Positions 1-8,892 of a stretch of DNA of 47,438 bases are shown piece by piece. The notes beneath the pieces are model-generated. The model ran no database searches and was not told where the DNA came from. It saw only the letters and a program-made list of their open reading frames with translations. Each line of letters begins with the position of its first letter. Position 1 is the first letter of the stretch. This DNA comes from Cytophagales bacterium (lineage in GTDB: Bacteria > Bacteroidota > Bacteroidia > Cytophagales > 172606-1). The position numbers and the translations under genes were made by a program. The DNA lies in the NCBI GenBank assembly GCA_030448185.1, contig JAUJNL010000033.1, forward strand, positions 1 through 47,438. Direction: 5' to 3'.

Positions 1-3000
1 GAGGATGTGGAGGCAAAGGAGTCATTGCATTCTGTCTGTCCATAGGATCTTCCAGGATGGAATGCGCCTCTTCTTTAGTAGTCTTCACCCGGGGCGGAGG
101 TGCCTGCCGTTGCTTGCGGGCTTCATGAACCTCATCACTGTCCTGCACCGGAATATCGGCTTTGAGCAGGAAGGAAATGGTGTCACCATTGACCCGGGCC
201 ACAAAACGTTTAAATAATTCCAGCGATTCAAATTTATAGATCAGCAGCGGGTCTTTCTGCTCGTATACTGCCTGCTGTACCGACTGCTTCAGATCATCCA
301 TTTCACGGAGGTGCTCCTTCCACTCCTGGTCAATAATGGAAAGGGTAACCGCTTTCTCCAAGGCCAGCATCAATTCGCGGCCTTCGGTTTCGACAACTTT
401 CTTCAAATTAGCCGCTACGGTCATCTGCCGGATTCCATCCGTGAAAGGCACGACCACTTCTTCAATGGTAGCTCCCCTGGTTTCGTGCACTTCCCGAAGT
501 ACAGGCATGGCCTTATCGGTAATGCGCCGGCTTTTCTCAAAATAACGCCGCTCCGCTTCGTTATATAATTTACCGGATAATTGGGTTACGTTGAGTTTGT
601 TGAATTCGTCAGCCTTGATTTCGGTTTCGAAGCCCAGCGTTCCCAATACATTCAGCATAAAGCCATCAAAATTGCCCTGCGTATTAGTAATAATGTCCTC
701 GCAGGTATCATACATGATATTCAGCAAATCAAGCTCCAGCCGCTCTCCGAACAAAGCGTTACGACGACGCTTATAAATGGCTTCCCGCTGATAATTCATT
801 ACGTCGTCGTACTCCAGTAACCGCTTACGGATGCCAAAGTTGTTCTCCTCTACTTTGCGCTGAGCTCTTTCAATCGATTTGGTAATCATCGAATGCTGGA
901 TCACTTCTCCCTCTTCCAATCCCATCTTATCCATCAGCCGGGCAATCCGGTCCGAGCCAAACAGGCGCATGAGGTTGTCTTCCAGCGACACAAAGAACTG
1001 TGACGATCCTGGATCGCCCTGACGACCGGCCCGGCCCCGCAATTGACGGTCTACCCGGCGGGCTTCGTGGCGTTCGGTACCGATAATGGCCAGACCACCA
1101 GACTCTTTGGATTGCGGGGTCAGTTTAATATCAGTTCCCCGACCGGCCATGTTGGTAGCAATAGTTACGGTACTTTCTTTACCGGCTTCTGCCACAATTT
1201 CGGCTTCTTTCTGGTGGTATTTGGCATTGAGTACCTGATGCCTGATCTTACGCAGGGTAAGCATCCGGCTGAGCAACTCAGAGTTTTCAACGGATGTAGT
1301 TCCCACCAGCACCGGACGGCCTTTGGCTACTAGTTCTTCAATTTCCGCTACTACCGCGTTATACTTTTCCCGTACACTCCGGTATACCTTATCTTCGCGG
1401 TCATCGCGGGTGATTTTCCGGTTAGTTGGGATCACAACCACATCCAGCTTATAAATCTGCCAGAATTCACCGGCTTCCGTTTCGGCGGTACCGGTCATAC
1501 CAGCCAGTTTGTGGTACATCCGGAAGTAATTTTGCAACGTAACCGTGGCGTAGGTCTGCGTAGCTTCTTCCACCTTCACGTTTTCCTTAGCTTCGATGGC
1601 CTGGTGTAAACCATCCGAGTAGCGGCGGCCTTCCATAATACGGCCCGTCTGCTCATCCACAATTTTTACCTTGCCTTCAATGATCACATATTCTACGTCT
1701 TTCTCAAACAGGGTATAGGCCTTCAGCAACTGATTGATCGTATGGATGCGCTGCGACTTCACGGAGTAATCCTGAATGATAGCTTCTTTTTGCAGAAGCC
1801 GGTCATGATCCGAAAGGTTTTTGTTATTCTCAATCTGGGCCAGTTCTACACCAATATCGGGCAGAATGAAGAAAGTAGGATCTTCACCGGCACCGGTGAT
1901 AAAGTCAATGCCCTTTTCGGTAAGCTCTACGTTATTATGCTTCTCGTCGATGGTAAATAACAATGGCGCATCGGCTTCGGGCATCATTTTCTGGTTGTCC
2001 TGCAGGTAGTAATTCTCGGTCTTCTGCCGGATTACCTGTACGCCTGATTCACTCAGAAATTTGATCAAGGGTTTGTACTTCGGCAAACCACGGAAAGCCC
2101 GGAATAAAGATAAGCCGCCTTCTTTGTCATCACCCGCCACAATTTTCTTCTTGGCATCAATCAGAAAATCGGAAACCAGTTTTTTCTGGGCTTCCACAAT
2201 ACGGGCAATGCGCGGCTTCAGTTCATGAAATTCGTGTTCATCGCCACGCGGTACCGGACCAGAGATAATCAGCGGGGTACGGGCATCATCCACCAGCACG
2301 GAGTCTACTTCGTCGACCATAGCATAGTGATGCTTGCGTTGTACGAGTTCTTCGATGCCGCGGGACATATTGTCACGCAGGTAGTCAAAGCCGAACTCAT
2401 TGTTGGTGCCGTAGGTAATATCAGCCAGGTATGCGTTTTTGCGAGCTGCCGTATTAGGCTGGTGCTTGTCGATACAGTCACAAATCAATCCGTGAAATTC
2501 GTAGAGGGGCCCCATCCACTCCGAATCCCGCTTGGCCAGGTAATCGTTGACCGTAACAATGTGTACCCCCCGACCAGCCAGGGCATTCAAGAAGGCGGGC
2601 AACGTAGCCACCAACGTTTTACCTTCACCGGTTGCCATCTCGGCAATTTTTCCCTGGTGCAGCACGGCCCCACCAATTAACTGCACATCATAATGTACCA
2701 TGTCCCAGGTAACCTCCGTACCGGCAGCCAGCCAACGGCCATGCCAGATTGCCTTGCCATCTACTATTTCAATGTGCTTACGCGTGGCAGACAATTTTTT
2801 ATCGTGCAAACTTGCTTCTACTTCGAGTTTACCGTTTTCCTTAAAGCGGCGGGCCGTTTCTTTGACTACGGCAAACGCAGCAGGCAGTATCTCCAGCAGC
2901 ACTACTTCGAGCTCTTTGTCCCGTTCCTTCTCTAACTGGTCAATCTCATTGAAAATGGATTCTTTCTCGACTACATCCAGCTTGGTCTCCTCTTCAATGC

Positions 3001-3220
3001 GTTTGTGCAGCGCCGTTAACTGGTCATCTATATTCTGAAGCTTTTGTCCAATAATGAGTTTCAGTTGGGCGGTCTTGTCGCGTAACTGATCATCGCTGAG
3101 CGACTGGAGTTTGACAAATTCTTCATTAACCTTCCCTACATACGGTACCAGTTCCTTAATATCTCGTTCGGATTTAGTACCGAAAATCTTGGCTATTCCT
3201 TGGGTGATGAAATCAAGCAT
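1..3220 (-). CDS. secA: SecA preprotein translocase ATPase (C-terminal end outside the window)
   Basis: SecA is the cytoplasmic ATPase that pushes unfolded preproteins through SecYEG. The frame opens at an ATG at 3218-3220 ([20 protein letters not shown]) and stays open for about 1,073 codons to the window edge. Visible motifs are Walker [10 protein letters not shown] near residue 195, the DEAD-type box [16 protein letters not shown] near 300, and NMAGRGTD with the following [24 protein letters not shown] block near 690. The N-terminal region before Walker A is about 90 residues longer than in E. coli SecA, as is usual in Bacteroidota. The last visible residues are a proline- and charge-rich linker; any zinc-binding tail lies outside. 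No frame lesion is seen. A TAnnTTTG box lies upstream at 3278-3285. Confidence 0.97.
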   Translation of the reverse strand, partial: MLDFITQGIAKIFGTKSERDIKELVPYVGKVNEEFVKLQSLSDDQLRDKTAQLKLIIGQKLQNIDDQLTALHKRIEEETKLDVVEKESIFNEIDQLEKERDKELEVVLLEILPAAFAVVKETARRFKENGKLEVEASLHDKKLSATRKHIEIVDGKAIWHGRWLAAGTEVTWDMVHYDVQLIGGAVLHQGKIAEMATGEGKTLVATLPAFLNALAGRGVHIVTVNDYLAKRDSEWMGPLYEFHGLICDCIDKHQPNTAARKNAYLADITYGTNNEFGFDYLRDNMSRGIEELVQRKHHYAMVDEVDSVLVDDARTPLIISGPVPRGDEHEFHELKPRIARIVEAQKKLVSDFLIDAKKKIVAGDDKEGGLSLFRAFRGLPKYKPLIKFLSESGVQVIRQKTENYYLQDNQKMMPEADAPLLFTIDEKHNNVELTEKGIDFITGAGEDPTFFILPDIGVELAQIENNKNLSDHDRLLQKEAIIQDYSVKSQRIHTINQLLKAYTLFEKDVEYVIIEGKVKIVDEQTGRIMEGRRYSDGLHQAIEAKENVKVEEATQTYATVTLQNYFRMYHKLAGMTGTAETEAGEFWQIYKLDVVVIPTNRKITRDDREDKVYRSVREKYNAVVAEIEELVAKGRPVLVGTTSVENSELLSRMLTLRKIRHQVLNAKYHQKEAEIVAEAGKESTVTIATNMAGRGTDIKLTPQSKESGGLAIIGTERHEARRVDRQLRGRAGRQGDPGSSQFFVSLEDNLMRLFGSDRIARLMDKMGLEEGEVIQHSMITKSIERAQRKVEENNFGIRKRLLEYDDVMNYQREAIYKRRRNALFGERLELDLLNIMYDTCEDIITNTQGNFDGFMLNVLGTLGFETEIKADEFNKLNVTQLSGKLYNEAERRYFEKSRRITDKAMPVLREVHETRGATIEEVVVPFTDGIRQMTVAANLKKVVETEGRELMLALEKAVTLSIIDQEWKEHLREMDDLKQSVQQAVYEQKDPLLIYKFESLELFKRFVARVNGDTISFLLKADIPVQDSDEVHEARKQRQAPPPRVKTTKEEAHSILEDPMDRQNAMTPLPPHP

Positions 3221-3277
3221 ATTTTTATAGTACGAATTGACTCGTAAGCTGACAACAGAAGCGTATTTTTTTATTTA

Positions 3278-3285
3278 CAAAGGTA
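3278..3285 (-). promoter_or_regulatory. Candidate -7 promoter box for secA
   Basis: On the minus strand this reads TACCTTTG, matching the Bacteroidota -7 consensus TAnnTTTG, 58 nt upstream of the secA ATG. A TTTG further upstream is spaced slightly too far (about 26 nt) to be a confident -33 element. Confidence 0.4.
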
Positions 3286-3533
3286 ACGTTTTTTTAATGA
3301 AAACGTCCTTTCAAACCTGGTCTGACCGGAAGGGAACCATCCTGCATACTCTTTTTTGGGACGCCCCTTCCCCTAACATAATCGGTCTATTGGCTTAATT
3401 TAGCCTATCGAAGTAAATATAAGATACAGACTTGAGTGAGAGACAACTTTCGGACTAAGTTCGGTTCCGGAACTTAAAGAACTACATTTAACGCCAAATT
3501 GTCATAATTTTATCTCTCTTGCAGTAAAGGCAA

Positions 3534-3557
3534 AAGCCACTCCGGACGGAATGGCTT
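3534..3557 (-). terminator. Rho-independent-like terminator after the beta-barrel gene
   Basis: A 10-bp stem (AAGCCATTCC / GGAGTGGCTT on the minus strand, one G-T wobble) with a 4-nt loop is followed by TTTTGCCTTT. It sits 30 nt past the stop of the minus-strand beta-barrel gene and would separate it from secA. Confidence 0.65.
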
Positions 3558-3586
3558 CCTTATCAGCTGCGCAATAGCTAGTTTCC

Positions 3587-4195
3587 TTAGAAGAACAAGT
3601 TTACTCCAATAGAAGGAGACAATGATTCAATGCCGAAGGAGATATCGGTAGAAGAACTTTTGGTATTGCCGTCTCCTATGGAAGAATTCTCAAATTGAAA
3701 ACCGGAAAGCTGCAGGTCGATACCCAGTTTTTCAGCCGGGAAAAAAGTGAATCCCGGGGAAATGCCGACGTTAATAGTCTGGATCGGATCAGGATCTGTT
3801 GATGTACCCTCCGGCTTAAATCTGGCGGTTCCGTATAAAAAATCACCCTGCACGTAGAAAGCAAATTTATCTTCTCCGAAAGGCACAAAGTACCGTACGT
3901 AAGGACCAATAGACAAGGCCCTTGTATTTCCTTCATCTTCGTCATCGTCAAATAAGTTGTAGTTGGCAGTGGAATAACCTAATTGAAGACCAGCCACAAA
4001 TCGGTCTGCGATAAAATAGCCTACTCTCGGCGTAATGGAGAAAGAAGTAACCGGATCAGAGGTTGTAGTTCCTGACTTAAACGTAGAGGAAGAAAAGCTA
4101 AGTCCGCCACCAACCATGAGACTGCCTTGATCGGTTTGGGCTTGGGCAGTAAGAACTCCGGCAAATAACAGCACAACTAGCATGAATTTTTTCAT
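3587..4195 (-). CDS. Outer-membrane beta-barrel protein (OmpW/PorT-like fold)
   Basis: This 202-residue protein has a clear signal peptide (MKKFMLVVLLFAGVLTAQAQ, cleavage after AQA). The rest alternates polar and aromatic residues in predicted beta strands, including TPRVGYFIADRFVAGLQLGY, and ends in phenylalanine (SIGVNLFF), the usual C-terminal signature of BAM-inserted barrels. The size fits an eight-stranded barrel. An acidic loop (DDDEDEG) near residue 105 is probably exposed. It stands alone, with its own terminator and an AT-rich upstream region. The barrel assignment is good, but no specific function can be named. Confidence 0.85.
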   Translation of the reverse strand: MKKFMLVVLLFAGVLTAQAQTDQGSLMVGGGLSFSSSTFKSGTTTSDPVTSFSITPRVGYFIADRFVAGLQLGYSTANYNLFDDDEDEGNTRALSIGPYVRYFVPFGEDKFAFYVQGDFLYGTARFKPEGTSTDPDPIQTINVGISPGFTFFPAEKLGIDLQLSGFQFENSSIGDGNTKSSSTDISFGIESLSPSIGVNLFF

Positions 4196-4265
4196 AATTA
4201 GGGAGTAATAGTTAAAAGATGACGCAAATTTTAGACTTTTCCGATTTTAACCAAATACTACTTAT

Positions 4266-4382
4266 CAATAGTCCGAAAGGTTTTTTATTAAATGCTTGTA
4301 AATGAATTAGTTAAGAGAAGACCCCTCTTATACCCAATACGTTGTAAATCAGAGCTTTGCATAGAAGCCTTTCGGACTATTA
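4266..4382. repeat. MITE-like element with 14-bp perfect terminal inverted repeats
   Basis: AATAGTCCGAAAGG (4267-4280) and its exact complement (4368-4381) bound an 87-nt interior with no coding capacity. Extending by one base gives 14 of 15 matches. The hexamer ACTTAT lies just outside both ends (4260-4265 and 4383-4388), as expected for a target-site duplication. It has no transposase. The ends do not match the IS1 or IS630 ends found in this window. Confidence 0.5.
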
Positions 4383-4439
4383 ACTTATATAATCTTTTCT
4401 TTAATAATACTTTATCTGAAAACTAGCATTAACCGGTTA

Positions 4440-4760
4440 TGAAGTTCTAATGAATCATATTTTATTCTATCAAGTTTCATATAAAACTCCTTGGCATCCA
4501 ACGTATGGGTGCAGAACAAGTCCTACAAAGCGGTTTTCAAACTTGTTTGTTCATCCCCCTGCCACCTTCGACTATGGAAGTTCTCACCACATAAGGCAAA
4601 CTCGTATGCACCCGAAGTCTCTTGCAGAAGGAATGGATTCAAAGATGAAAAGGGAGTATGGCCCCTCCTTCTACCAGCTAATAACCTTAGGACACTGCTT
4701 CCCGGGCAAAGAGCCAGTTTGAACCAATAAATATTTGGCAATCTGGACGCCTACGTGTTA
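4440..4760. other. Unexplained higher-GC block in an AT-rich gap
   Basis: Between the MITE-like element and hpt, about 280 nt (roughly 4480-4760) are visibly richer in GC than the sequence on the left. Overlapping open frames of 70-90 codons occur on both strands, but none has a recognisable domain or signal peptide. GGGTGCA near 4508 can pair with TGCACCC near 4608, so a structured RNA or a decayed gene are both possible. I cannot identify it. Confidence 0.35.
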
Positions 4761-4798
4761 ACTTTCGGTTAGTATTCACCCATCCGGGCCCGCTGCGT

Positions 4799-5329
4799 AT
4801 GATACAGGTAAAAGATAAAACCTTCGAAACGTATATTACTGAAGAAGCTTTGCGGGAACGGGTGAATATTCTGGCCCGACAAATTAGTGAAGACTATGGG
4901 GGCAAGACGCCGCTTTTTCTGGCTATCCTGAATGGCGCTTTTATTTTTGCGGCCGATCTGCTGAAGCAAGTTGCCATTCCCTGCGAAATTTCGTTTGTGA
5001 AAGTAGCCTCCTACCATCAGATGCAAAGCAGCGGCACGGTTACGGAGTTGATTGGACTAACCGAAAATATTGCGGGCCGACCGGTTATCATACTGGAAGA
5101 CATTGTAGATACGGGCATCACCATGGAACAGATTCTGCAAGCCGTCCAGGCTAAAGAGCCGGAATCAGTGAAAATAGCCACTCTCTTGTTTAAACCTGAT
5201 GCCCTGCAGAAAAACATTCAGCTGGATTATGTTGGGTTCCAAATTCCTTCCCGGTTTGTAGTAGGCTATGGTTTAGACTACGACGGGCACGGCCGGAACT
5301 TGCCGCACTTGTATGTGCTGAAGGAATAG
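4799..5329 (+). CDS. hpt: Hypoxanthine phosphoribosyltransferase
   Basis: This 176-residue cytoplasmic enzyme of purine salvage transfers phosphoribose from PRPP to hypoxanthine or guanine. The PRPP-binding loop VIILEDIVDTGIT is at residues 95-107, with the two acidic residues of the family. The loop LNGAFIFAADLL and the C-terminal segment VGYGLDYDGHGRNLPH, which closes the active site and contacts the base, are also present. Length is typical. The ATG at 4799 gives the standard N-terminus. adk and obgE follow on the same strand, but a 215-nt gap with an inverted repeat argues against tight co-transcription with adk. Confidence 0.96.
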   Translation: MIQVKDKTFETYITEEALRERVNILARQISEDYGGKTPLFLAILNGAFIFAADLLKQVAIPCEISFVKVASYHQMQSSGTVTELIGLTENIAGRPVIILEDIVDTGITMEQILQAVQAKEPESVKIATLLFKPDALQKNIQLDYVGFQIPSRFVVGYGLDYDGHGRNLPHLYVLKE

Positions 5330-5345
5330 TAGTTGCCGGTTTAGG

Positions 5346-5445
5346 GTTTCTAGTTGCCGGTTTATAGTTTTGAGTTATTACAAAGTTTATCGAAGACTCC
5401 CTTATTCTATTGTCAACCTAAAACAAGAAACTGTAAACCAGAAAC
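5346..5445. repeat. Inverted word-repeat between hpt and adk
   Basis: The left arm (5346-5376) has words such as GGTTTATAGTTTTGAGTT. The right arm (5415-5445) has their complements AAACTGTAAACCAGAAAC. The arms are imperfect and begin 16 nt after the hpt stop, so the hpt mRNA 3' end could fold into a long hairpin. It belongs to the family of gene-edge repeats seen through the window. Confidence 0.6.
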
Positions 5446-5454
5446 TTGTTTACA

Positions 5455-5462
5455 TAATTTTG
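5455..5462 (+). promoter_or_regulatory. Candidate -7 box for adk
   Basis: TAATTTTG matches TAnnTTTG, 82 nt before the adk ATG. No clear -33 TTTG is seen at the right spacing. Confidence 0.3.
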
Positions 5463-5544
5463 CGGTAATACTTGACGTATGCCTGGCATATGATTAACTA
5501 TGCATCCGGAGCATTTACTACCCACTTTTTACTGAATCGTTATA

Positions 5545-6129
5545 ATGTTAAACATCGTTATTTTCGGCCCTCCCGGTGCAGGAAAAGGGACGCAGAGCCA
5601 GAAACTCATTGACAAGTATGGGCTTTTTCACATCTCCACCGGAGACCTTTTCCGGAAGCACATCAAGGAAGGCACTGAGCTGGGCAAAAAGGTCATAGAA
5701 TACAACAACAACGGTATTCTGGTACCCGATTCCATTACTATCGAGATGCTAAAAGGGGTACTTGACGAGAATAAAGGCGTCAAAGGAGTAATCTATGATG
5801 GATTTCCCCGGACAGTGGCCCAGGCAGAAGCCCTTGACCGCTTCATGACGGAGTATAATACTGCCATTCATGCTGTGATAGCCCTGGACGTAACCGAAGA
5901 AGAAGTACGCAAACGGCTCAATAATCGCCGCGATGCGGAACACCGCCCCGATGACGAAGAATCAAAAGTGAACCGCCGCATTGAAGAATATTTTAACAAG
6001 ACGGTTCACGTACTGCCCTATTACCGTCAGCAGAATAAACTGGCAATGATCAATGGCATTGGCAGCATCGATGATATTTTTAACCGTATCTGCGAAAAGG
6101 TAGAAGAAAGCCGTAAGGCTAAAGTATAA
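5545..6129 (+). CDS. adk: Adenylate kinase, short LID form
   Basis: This essential cytoplasmic enzyme interconverts ATP + AMP and 2 ADP. The 194-residue protein carries the P-loop GPPGAGKGTQ at residues 8-17, the AMP-binding STGDLFR segment, YDGFPRT, and the short LID RRDAEHRPDDEESKVNRR. The LID lacks the four-cysteine zinc site of long-type kinases, as usual in this phylum. The ATG at 5545 places the P-loop at its normal distance from the N-terminus. obgE follows after about 130 nt, so co-transcription is plausible. Confidence 0.97.
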   Translation: MLNIVIFGPPGAGKGTQSQKLIDKYGLFHISTGDLFRKHIKEGTELGKKVIEYNNNGILVPDSITIEMLKGVLDENKGVKGVIYDGFPRTVAQAEALDRFMTEYNTAIHAVIALDVTEEEVRKRLNNRRDAEHRPDDEESKVNRRIEEYFNKTVHVLPYYRQQNKLAMINGIGSIDDIFNRICEKVEESRKAKV

Positions 6130-6259
6130 TGATCATTTGTTTTACCTTAAAGACTACAGAAGCGTAAAAGCCTTTTGTAGTCTTTGTCTTTTAAAAGCCC
6201 GATGGGGTAGAGTTTCTCCATCCGAAATCCTATATCTGACATTCGACATTCATTATGTT

Positions 6260-7252
6260 ATGGCTTCTTCCAACTTTATTGATTACGTGAAAATATACTG
6301 CCGCTCCGGCAACGGCGGCCCCGGTTCTGTACACTTTCGCCGGGAGAAGTTTGCGCCTAAGGGTGGTCCCGATGGGGGTGATGGCGGCCGGGGAGCCAAT
6401 ATTATTCTGCGGGCCAATGCCCAGTTATGGACACTGCTCCACCTAAAATATACTAAGCACATCATCGCTCCCGATGGCGCCGCCGGCCAAGCCGCCCGGC
6501 GCACCGGAACCAGTGGGAAAGATGTCATTCTTGAAGTACCTATCGGAACAGTAGCCAAACTGGCAGACACCAACGAAAAACTCGTGGAGATTACCCAAGA
6601 TAAGCAGGAGGTGATTTTGTTTGCCGGTGGACGGGGCGGCCTCGGCAACGATCATTTCAAAACATCCACGCAACAGGCTCCTTATCATGCTCAACCTGGC
6701 GAATCTGGAATAGAGGCTTGGGTAATCCTGGAGCTCAAGCTACTGGCTGACGTTGGATTAGTCGGTTTTCCCAATGCAGGGAAATCCACGCTGCTATCGG
6801 TCGTGTCGGCGGCTAAACCCGAGATTGCCCAGTACCCGTTTACTACGCTGGTACCCAACCTGGGCGTTGTTTCGTACCGCGACGACCTTTCGTTTGTCAT
6901 GGCCGACATCCCGGGTATTATTGAAGGGGCTGCACAGGGCAAAGGACTGGGCATCCGCTTCCTGCGGCACATTGAACGTAATTCCGTCTTGCTTTTCCTG
7001 ATACCGGCTGATAGCGAGGATATAGGGCAAGAATACCGGATTCTGCTCAATGAATTGCAGCAGTATAATCCCGAACTACTGGACAAGAAGCGAATTATTG
7101 CGGTTTCCAAGGGTGATTTGATTCCGGAAACGGATTTTGCTTCACTAGCGGCAAAGCTGCCCTCCGATATTCCACACGTACTTATTTCTGCGGTAACGGG
7201 TTCAGGCATAAATCAGATGAAAGATCTGATCTGGCAGGCATTGCAGGGATAA
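6260..7252 (+). CDS. obgE: Obg/CgtA ribosome-assembly GTPase
   Basis: Obg is a GTPase acting in 50S subunit maturation. I choose the ATG at 6260 (MASSNFIDYVKIYCRSGNGG) because the Obg fold starts there. The longer frame from 6137 would add 41 unrelated residues read from the gap after adk. The 330-residue product has the glycine-rich Obg domain (GGPDGGDGGRGANI, then GGRGGLGNDHF) over residues 1-158. The G domain follows with G1 GFPNAGKST near 168, switch region PFTTLVPNLG, G3 DIPG, G4-like SKGD and G5 ISAVTG. There is no C-terminal OCT domain. The serine in SKGD, in place of the usual NKxD, is a tolerated variant. Confidence 0.95.
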   Translation: MASSNFIDYVKIYCRSGNGGPGSVHFRREKFAPKGGPDGGDGGRGANIILRANAQLWTLLHLKYTKHIIAPDGAAGQAARRTGTSGKDVILEVPIGTVAKLADTNEKLVEITQDKQEVILFAGGRGGLGNDHFKTSTQQAPYHAQPGESGIEAWVILELKLLADVGLVGFPNAGKSTLLSVVSAAKPEIAQYPFTTLVPNLGVVSYRDDLSFVMADIPGIIEGAAQGKGLGIRFLRHIERNSVLLFLIPADSEDIGQEYRILLNELQQYNPELLDKKRIIAVSKGDLIPETDFASLAAKLPSDIPHVLISAVTGSGINQMKDLIWQALQG

Positions 7253-7371
7253 AGGGATTTCCAGTGATATAATAAGAAAAGGGCTGGATACCCAAAGGAG
7301 TCTGCCGTACTCACTTCGGATCCAACCCTACTTATGTTTTCAATAAAATAAATAGCCGGGACAGCTTATCA

Positions 7372-7791
7372 TTACGAATGACTGCCTTCCTCCTCCTGGA
7401 TCTTCAGGCAGGCATTGGACCAGAATTCGGCGTCCTGCTTCCAGAACTCAACGCGCTGCTCGGCTGCGTTCAGTTTTTCCCGGTAGAAATGAACCTTGCG
7501 GCGCATTTCTTCCTGGGCGCACCGGAGTGCTTCCCGTTCAGATTCTATCTCCTCAATATACTGGGATTGATTCTGAATACGCTGTTCAGATTGAGTAATG
7601 GCCTCATTGCTTTCTTGGTATACCCTGGCAAAGTTTTCTTCCAGTTCTTTAACGCACTGGTTATACACCTGCTCAACGAAATCAATCATTTGTATCTTTG
7701 CTTCCTTGTTTAAGTCCTGCAAACGACCATCCGCATACATCGATTCCATCACTGCCTGTTTGATGCGGTCTTTATGTATTCTAGGTATCAT
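7372..7791 (-). CDS. Coiled-coil protein of unknown function
   Basis: This 139-residue soluble protein has no signal peptide or membrane segment. After a short N-terminus (MIPRIHKDRIKQAVMESMYA) it is nearly all alpha-helical and rich in E, Q, K and R. Heptad-like spacing continues over residues 45-130, so a long coiled coil is likely. The final residues EEEGSHS are acidic. It is convergent with obgE and stands alone. I do not recognise a family and assign no function. The steady frame and ordinary composition support a real gene. Confidence 0.65.
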   Translation of the reverse strand: MIPRIHKDRIKQAVMESMYADGRLQDLNKEAKIQMIDFVEQVYNQCVKELEENFARVYQESNEAITQSEQRIQNQSQYIEEIESEREALRCAQEEMRRKVHFYREKLNAAEQRVEFWKQDAEFWSNACLKIQEEEGSHS

Positions 7792-8070
7792 CTTGTACTG
7801 ATTTAAGCATTATAATTTAGCAATCTTTAACGGCAACTATCTATACTTGGTACAAATTCTTTATAATTTCCTATTTATAGTCAATATAAACTAGAAAAAT
7901 TCCTATTATAGCATCATTTAGGTACCTTTCTAACTTTACTTGCCCTGTGCGATAGATAGGACTATACGAAGAATAATTTATTGAGGGACATAAACCGCAC
8001 CTCGATTCCCGGAATAAGATTCACCACGTTTACAGTAACTGATAAAAAGCTTTTACCCAAACAAAACCTG
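7792..8070. other. Gap left of the IS1 element
   Basis: About 280 AT-rich nt between the divergent coiled-coil gene and the IS1-family element. Before insertion it would have been the upstream region of the gene starting at 8893. No open frame or RNA gene is seen, and the repeated words common in other gaps are not obvious here. Confidence 0.5.
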
Positions 8071-8120
8071 GGTAGTGACATTTTTTAGTTGACAGGTATT
8101 AAAAGGAAAGAGGAATCAAT

Positions 8121-8387
8121 ATGATAATAGAAGTAAGGACTTGTCATCAGTGTCAAAGTAAGCATATTGTTCGTAACGGGAAGAATGTATCAGGCCAGCA
8201 ACGGTACAAATGTAAAGACTGCGGCGTGACAAGGGTACTGGATTCGGTCCAGAAAGGCCGCCAGTTGGATATGGAACAGGTCAGCCAGACCTATCAGGAG
8301 CGGAACAGTTTTCGTTCCACGGCTCGGATTTTCGGCGTAAGTCATACAAGTGTACAGCGGTGGTTAAAAAAAAAGCCTGAAGTTTAG
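8121..8387 (+). CDS. insA: IS1-family InsA-like DNA-binding protein
   Basis: This 88-residue product has an N-terminal zinc-finger-like module with cysteine pairs CHQC and CKDC, followed by a helix-turn-helix ending FGVSHTSVQRWLKKKPEV. In IS1, InsA alone binds the ends and represses transposition. The frame stops just after an A9 run (8366-8374), where a -1 slip would extend it into the catalytic part. Confidence 0.88.
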   Translation: MIIEVRTCHQCQSKHIVRNGKNVSGQQRYKCKDCGVTRVLDSVQKGRQLDMEQVSQTYQERNSFRSTARIFGVSHTSVQRWLKKKPEV

Positions 8388-8848
8388 CCCCTTTCAAAGA
8401 GACGATAGCCGAAGCAAAGAAAGCGGCTATTTTAGAAGTAGACGAAGTATTCAGCTTTGTGCTCATAAAGGTGAATCAAATCAGAATCTGGATTGCGCAG
8501 TGTCGGCAAACTCGTCAGATTGTTTCTTTCTTCATTGGCGAGGGAAGCATGCAATCTTGTAAAAGACTCTGGCGTAAGTTACCTTATTCGTATCTTAAGG
8601 GTAATAGTTTCTCTGATTTCTGGCGAGCTTACAACTGTATTCCGCACACTACTCATCAGAAAGTTGGGAAAGAGACTGGAGAAACGGCTCATATGGAAAG
8701 ACTCAATAATACCATCCGCCAACGTTTTAGCCGACTGGTGAGAAAATCCTTATCCTTTTCTAAAAGAGTATATATGCTTAACCTCCACTTCAAACTCTGG
8801 GCCTACTACTATAATCTCAAAGTGGGTAAACCAATACCCGTCAACTAA
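8121..8848 (+). CDS. insAB': IS1-family InsAB' transposase made by -1 frameshift
   Basis: Reading back one base in the A9 run at 8366-8374 joins the zinc-finger/HTH part to LEVDEVFSFV, QIRIWIAQCRQTRQIVSFF, SDFWRAYNCI and ETAHMERLNNTIRQRFSRL, ending in LHFKLWAYYYNLKVGKPIPVN. The fused protein is about 242 residues, near the usual IS1 transposase size. Candidate DDE residues are the aspartates in LEVDEVF and SFSDFW and the glutamate in HMERLNN. The phase change (frame 0 to frame 2) is exactly -1. Programmed slippage is inferred from the family, not shown here. Confidence 0.85.
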
Positions 8849-8892
8849 AAAATGGCTTTACCAAAACCTGCTTTCAAACCTGCTCTAATACG

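Larger units (their letters stand above)
3221..3586. other. Gap between secA and the beta-barrel gene
   Basis: This 366-nt gap holds the secA leader and promoter candidate and, next to the beta-barrel gene, a terminator-like hairpin. A short hairpin (AAGTTCGGTTCCGGAACTT) lies near 3456-3475. No convincing open frame or RNA gene is seen. Confidence 0.5.
8071..8862 (+). mobile_element. IS1-family insertion sequence, apparently complete
   Basis: This 792-bp element has terminal inverted repeats of about 30 bp. The left end begins GGTAGTGACATTTTTTAGTT and the right end is its near complement, with roughly five mismatches. It is flanked by a perfect 8-bp duplication AAAACCTG (8063-8070 and 8863-8870), the usual size for IS1. 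Inside are two frames joined by a run of nine adenines, as in IS1 insA-insB'. Intact ends, duplication and frames suggest a recent, possibly active insertion. Confidence 0.93.

Noticed and set aside
5..3038. Many open frames on the plus strand over the first 3 kb
   Set aside because: They are all in the frame or frames opposite secA, which reads without interruption on the minus strand with full motifs.
6137..6259. Longer N-terminus for Obg
   Set aside because: The extra 41 residues come from the gap after adk and do not resemble Obg; the conserved domain begins at the ATG at 6260.
7261..7340. Terminator after obgE
   Set aside because: AGGGCTGGAT and ATCCAACCCT can pair, but the loop is about 40 nt and no T-run follows, so support is weak.
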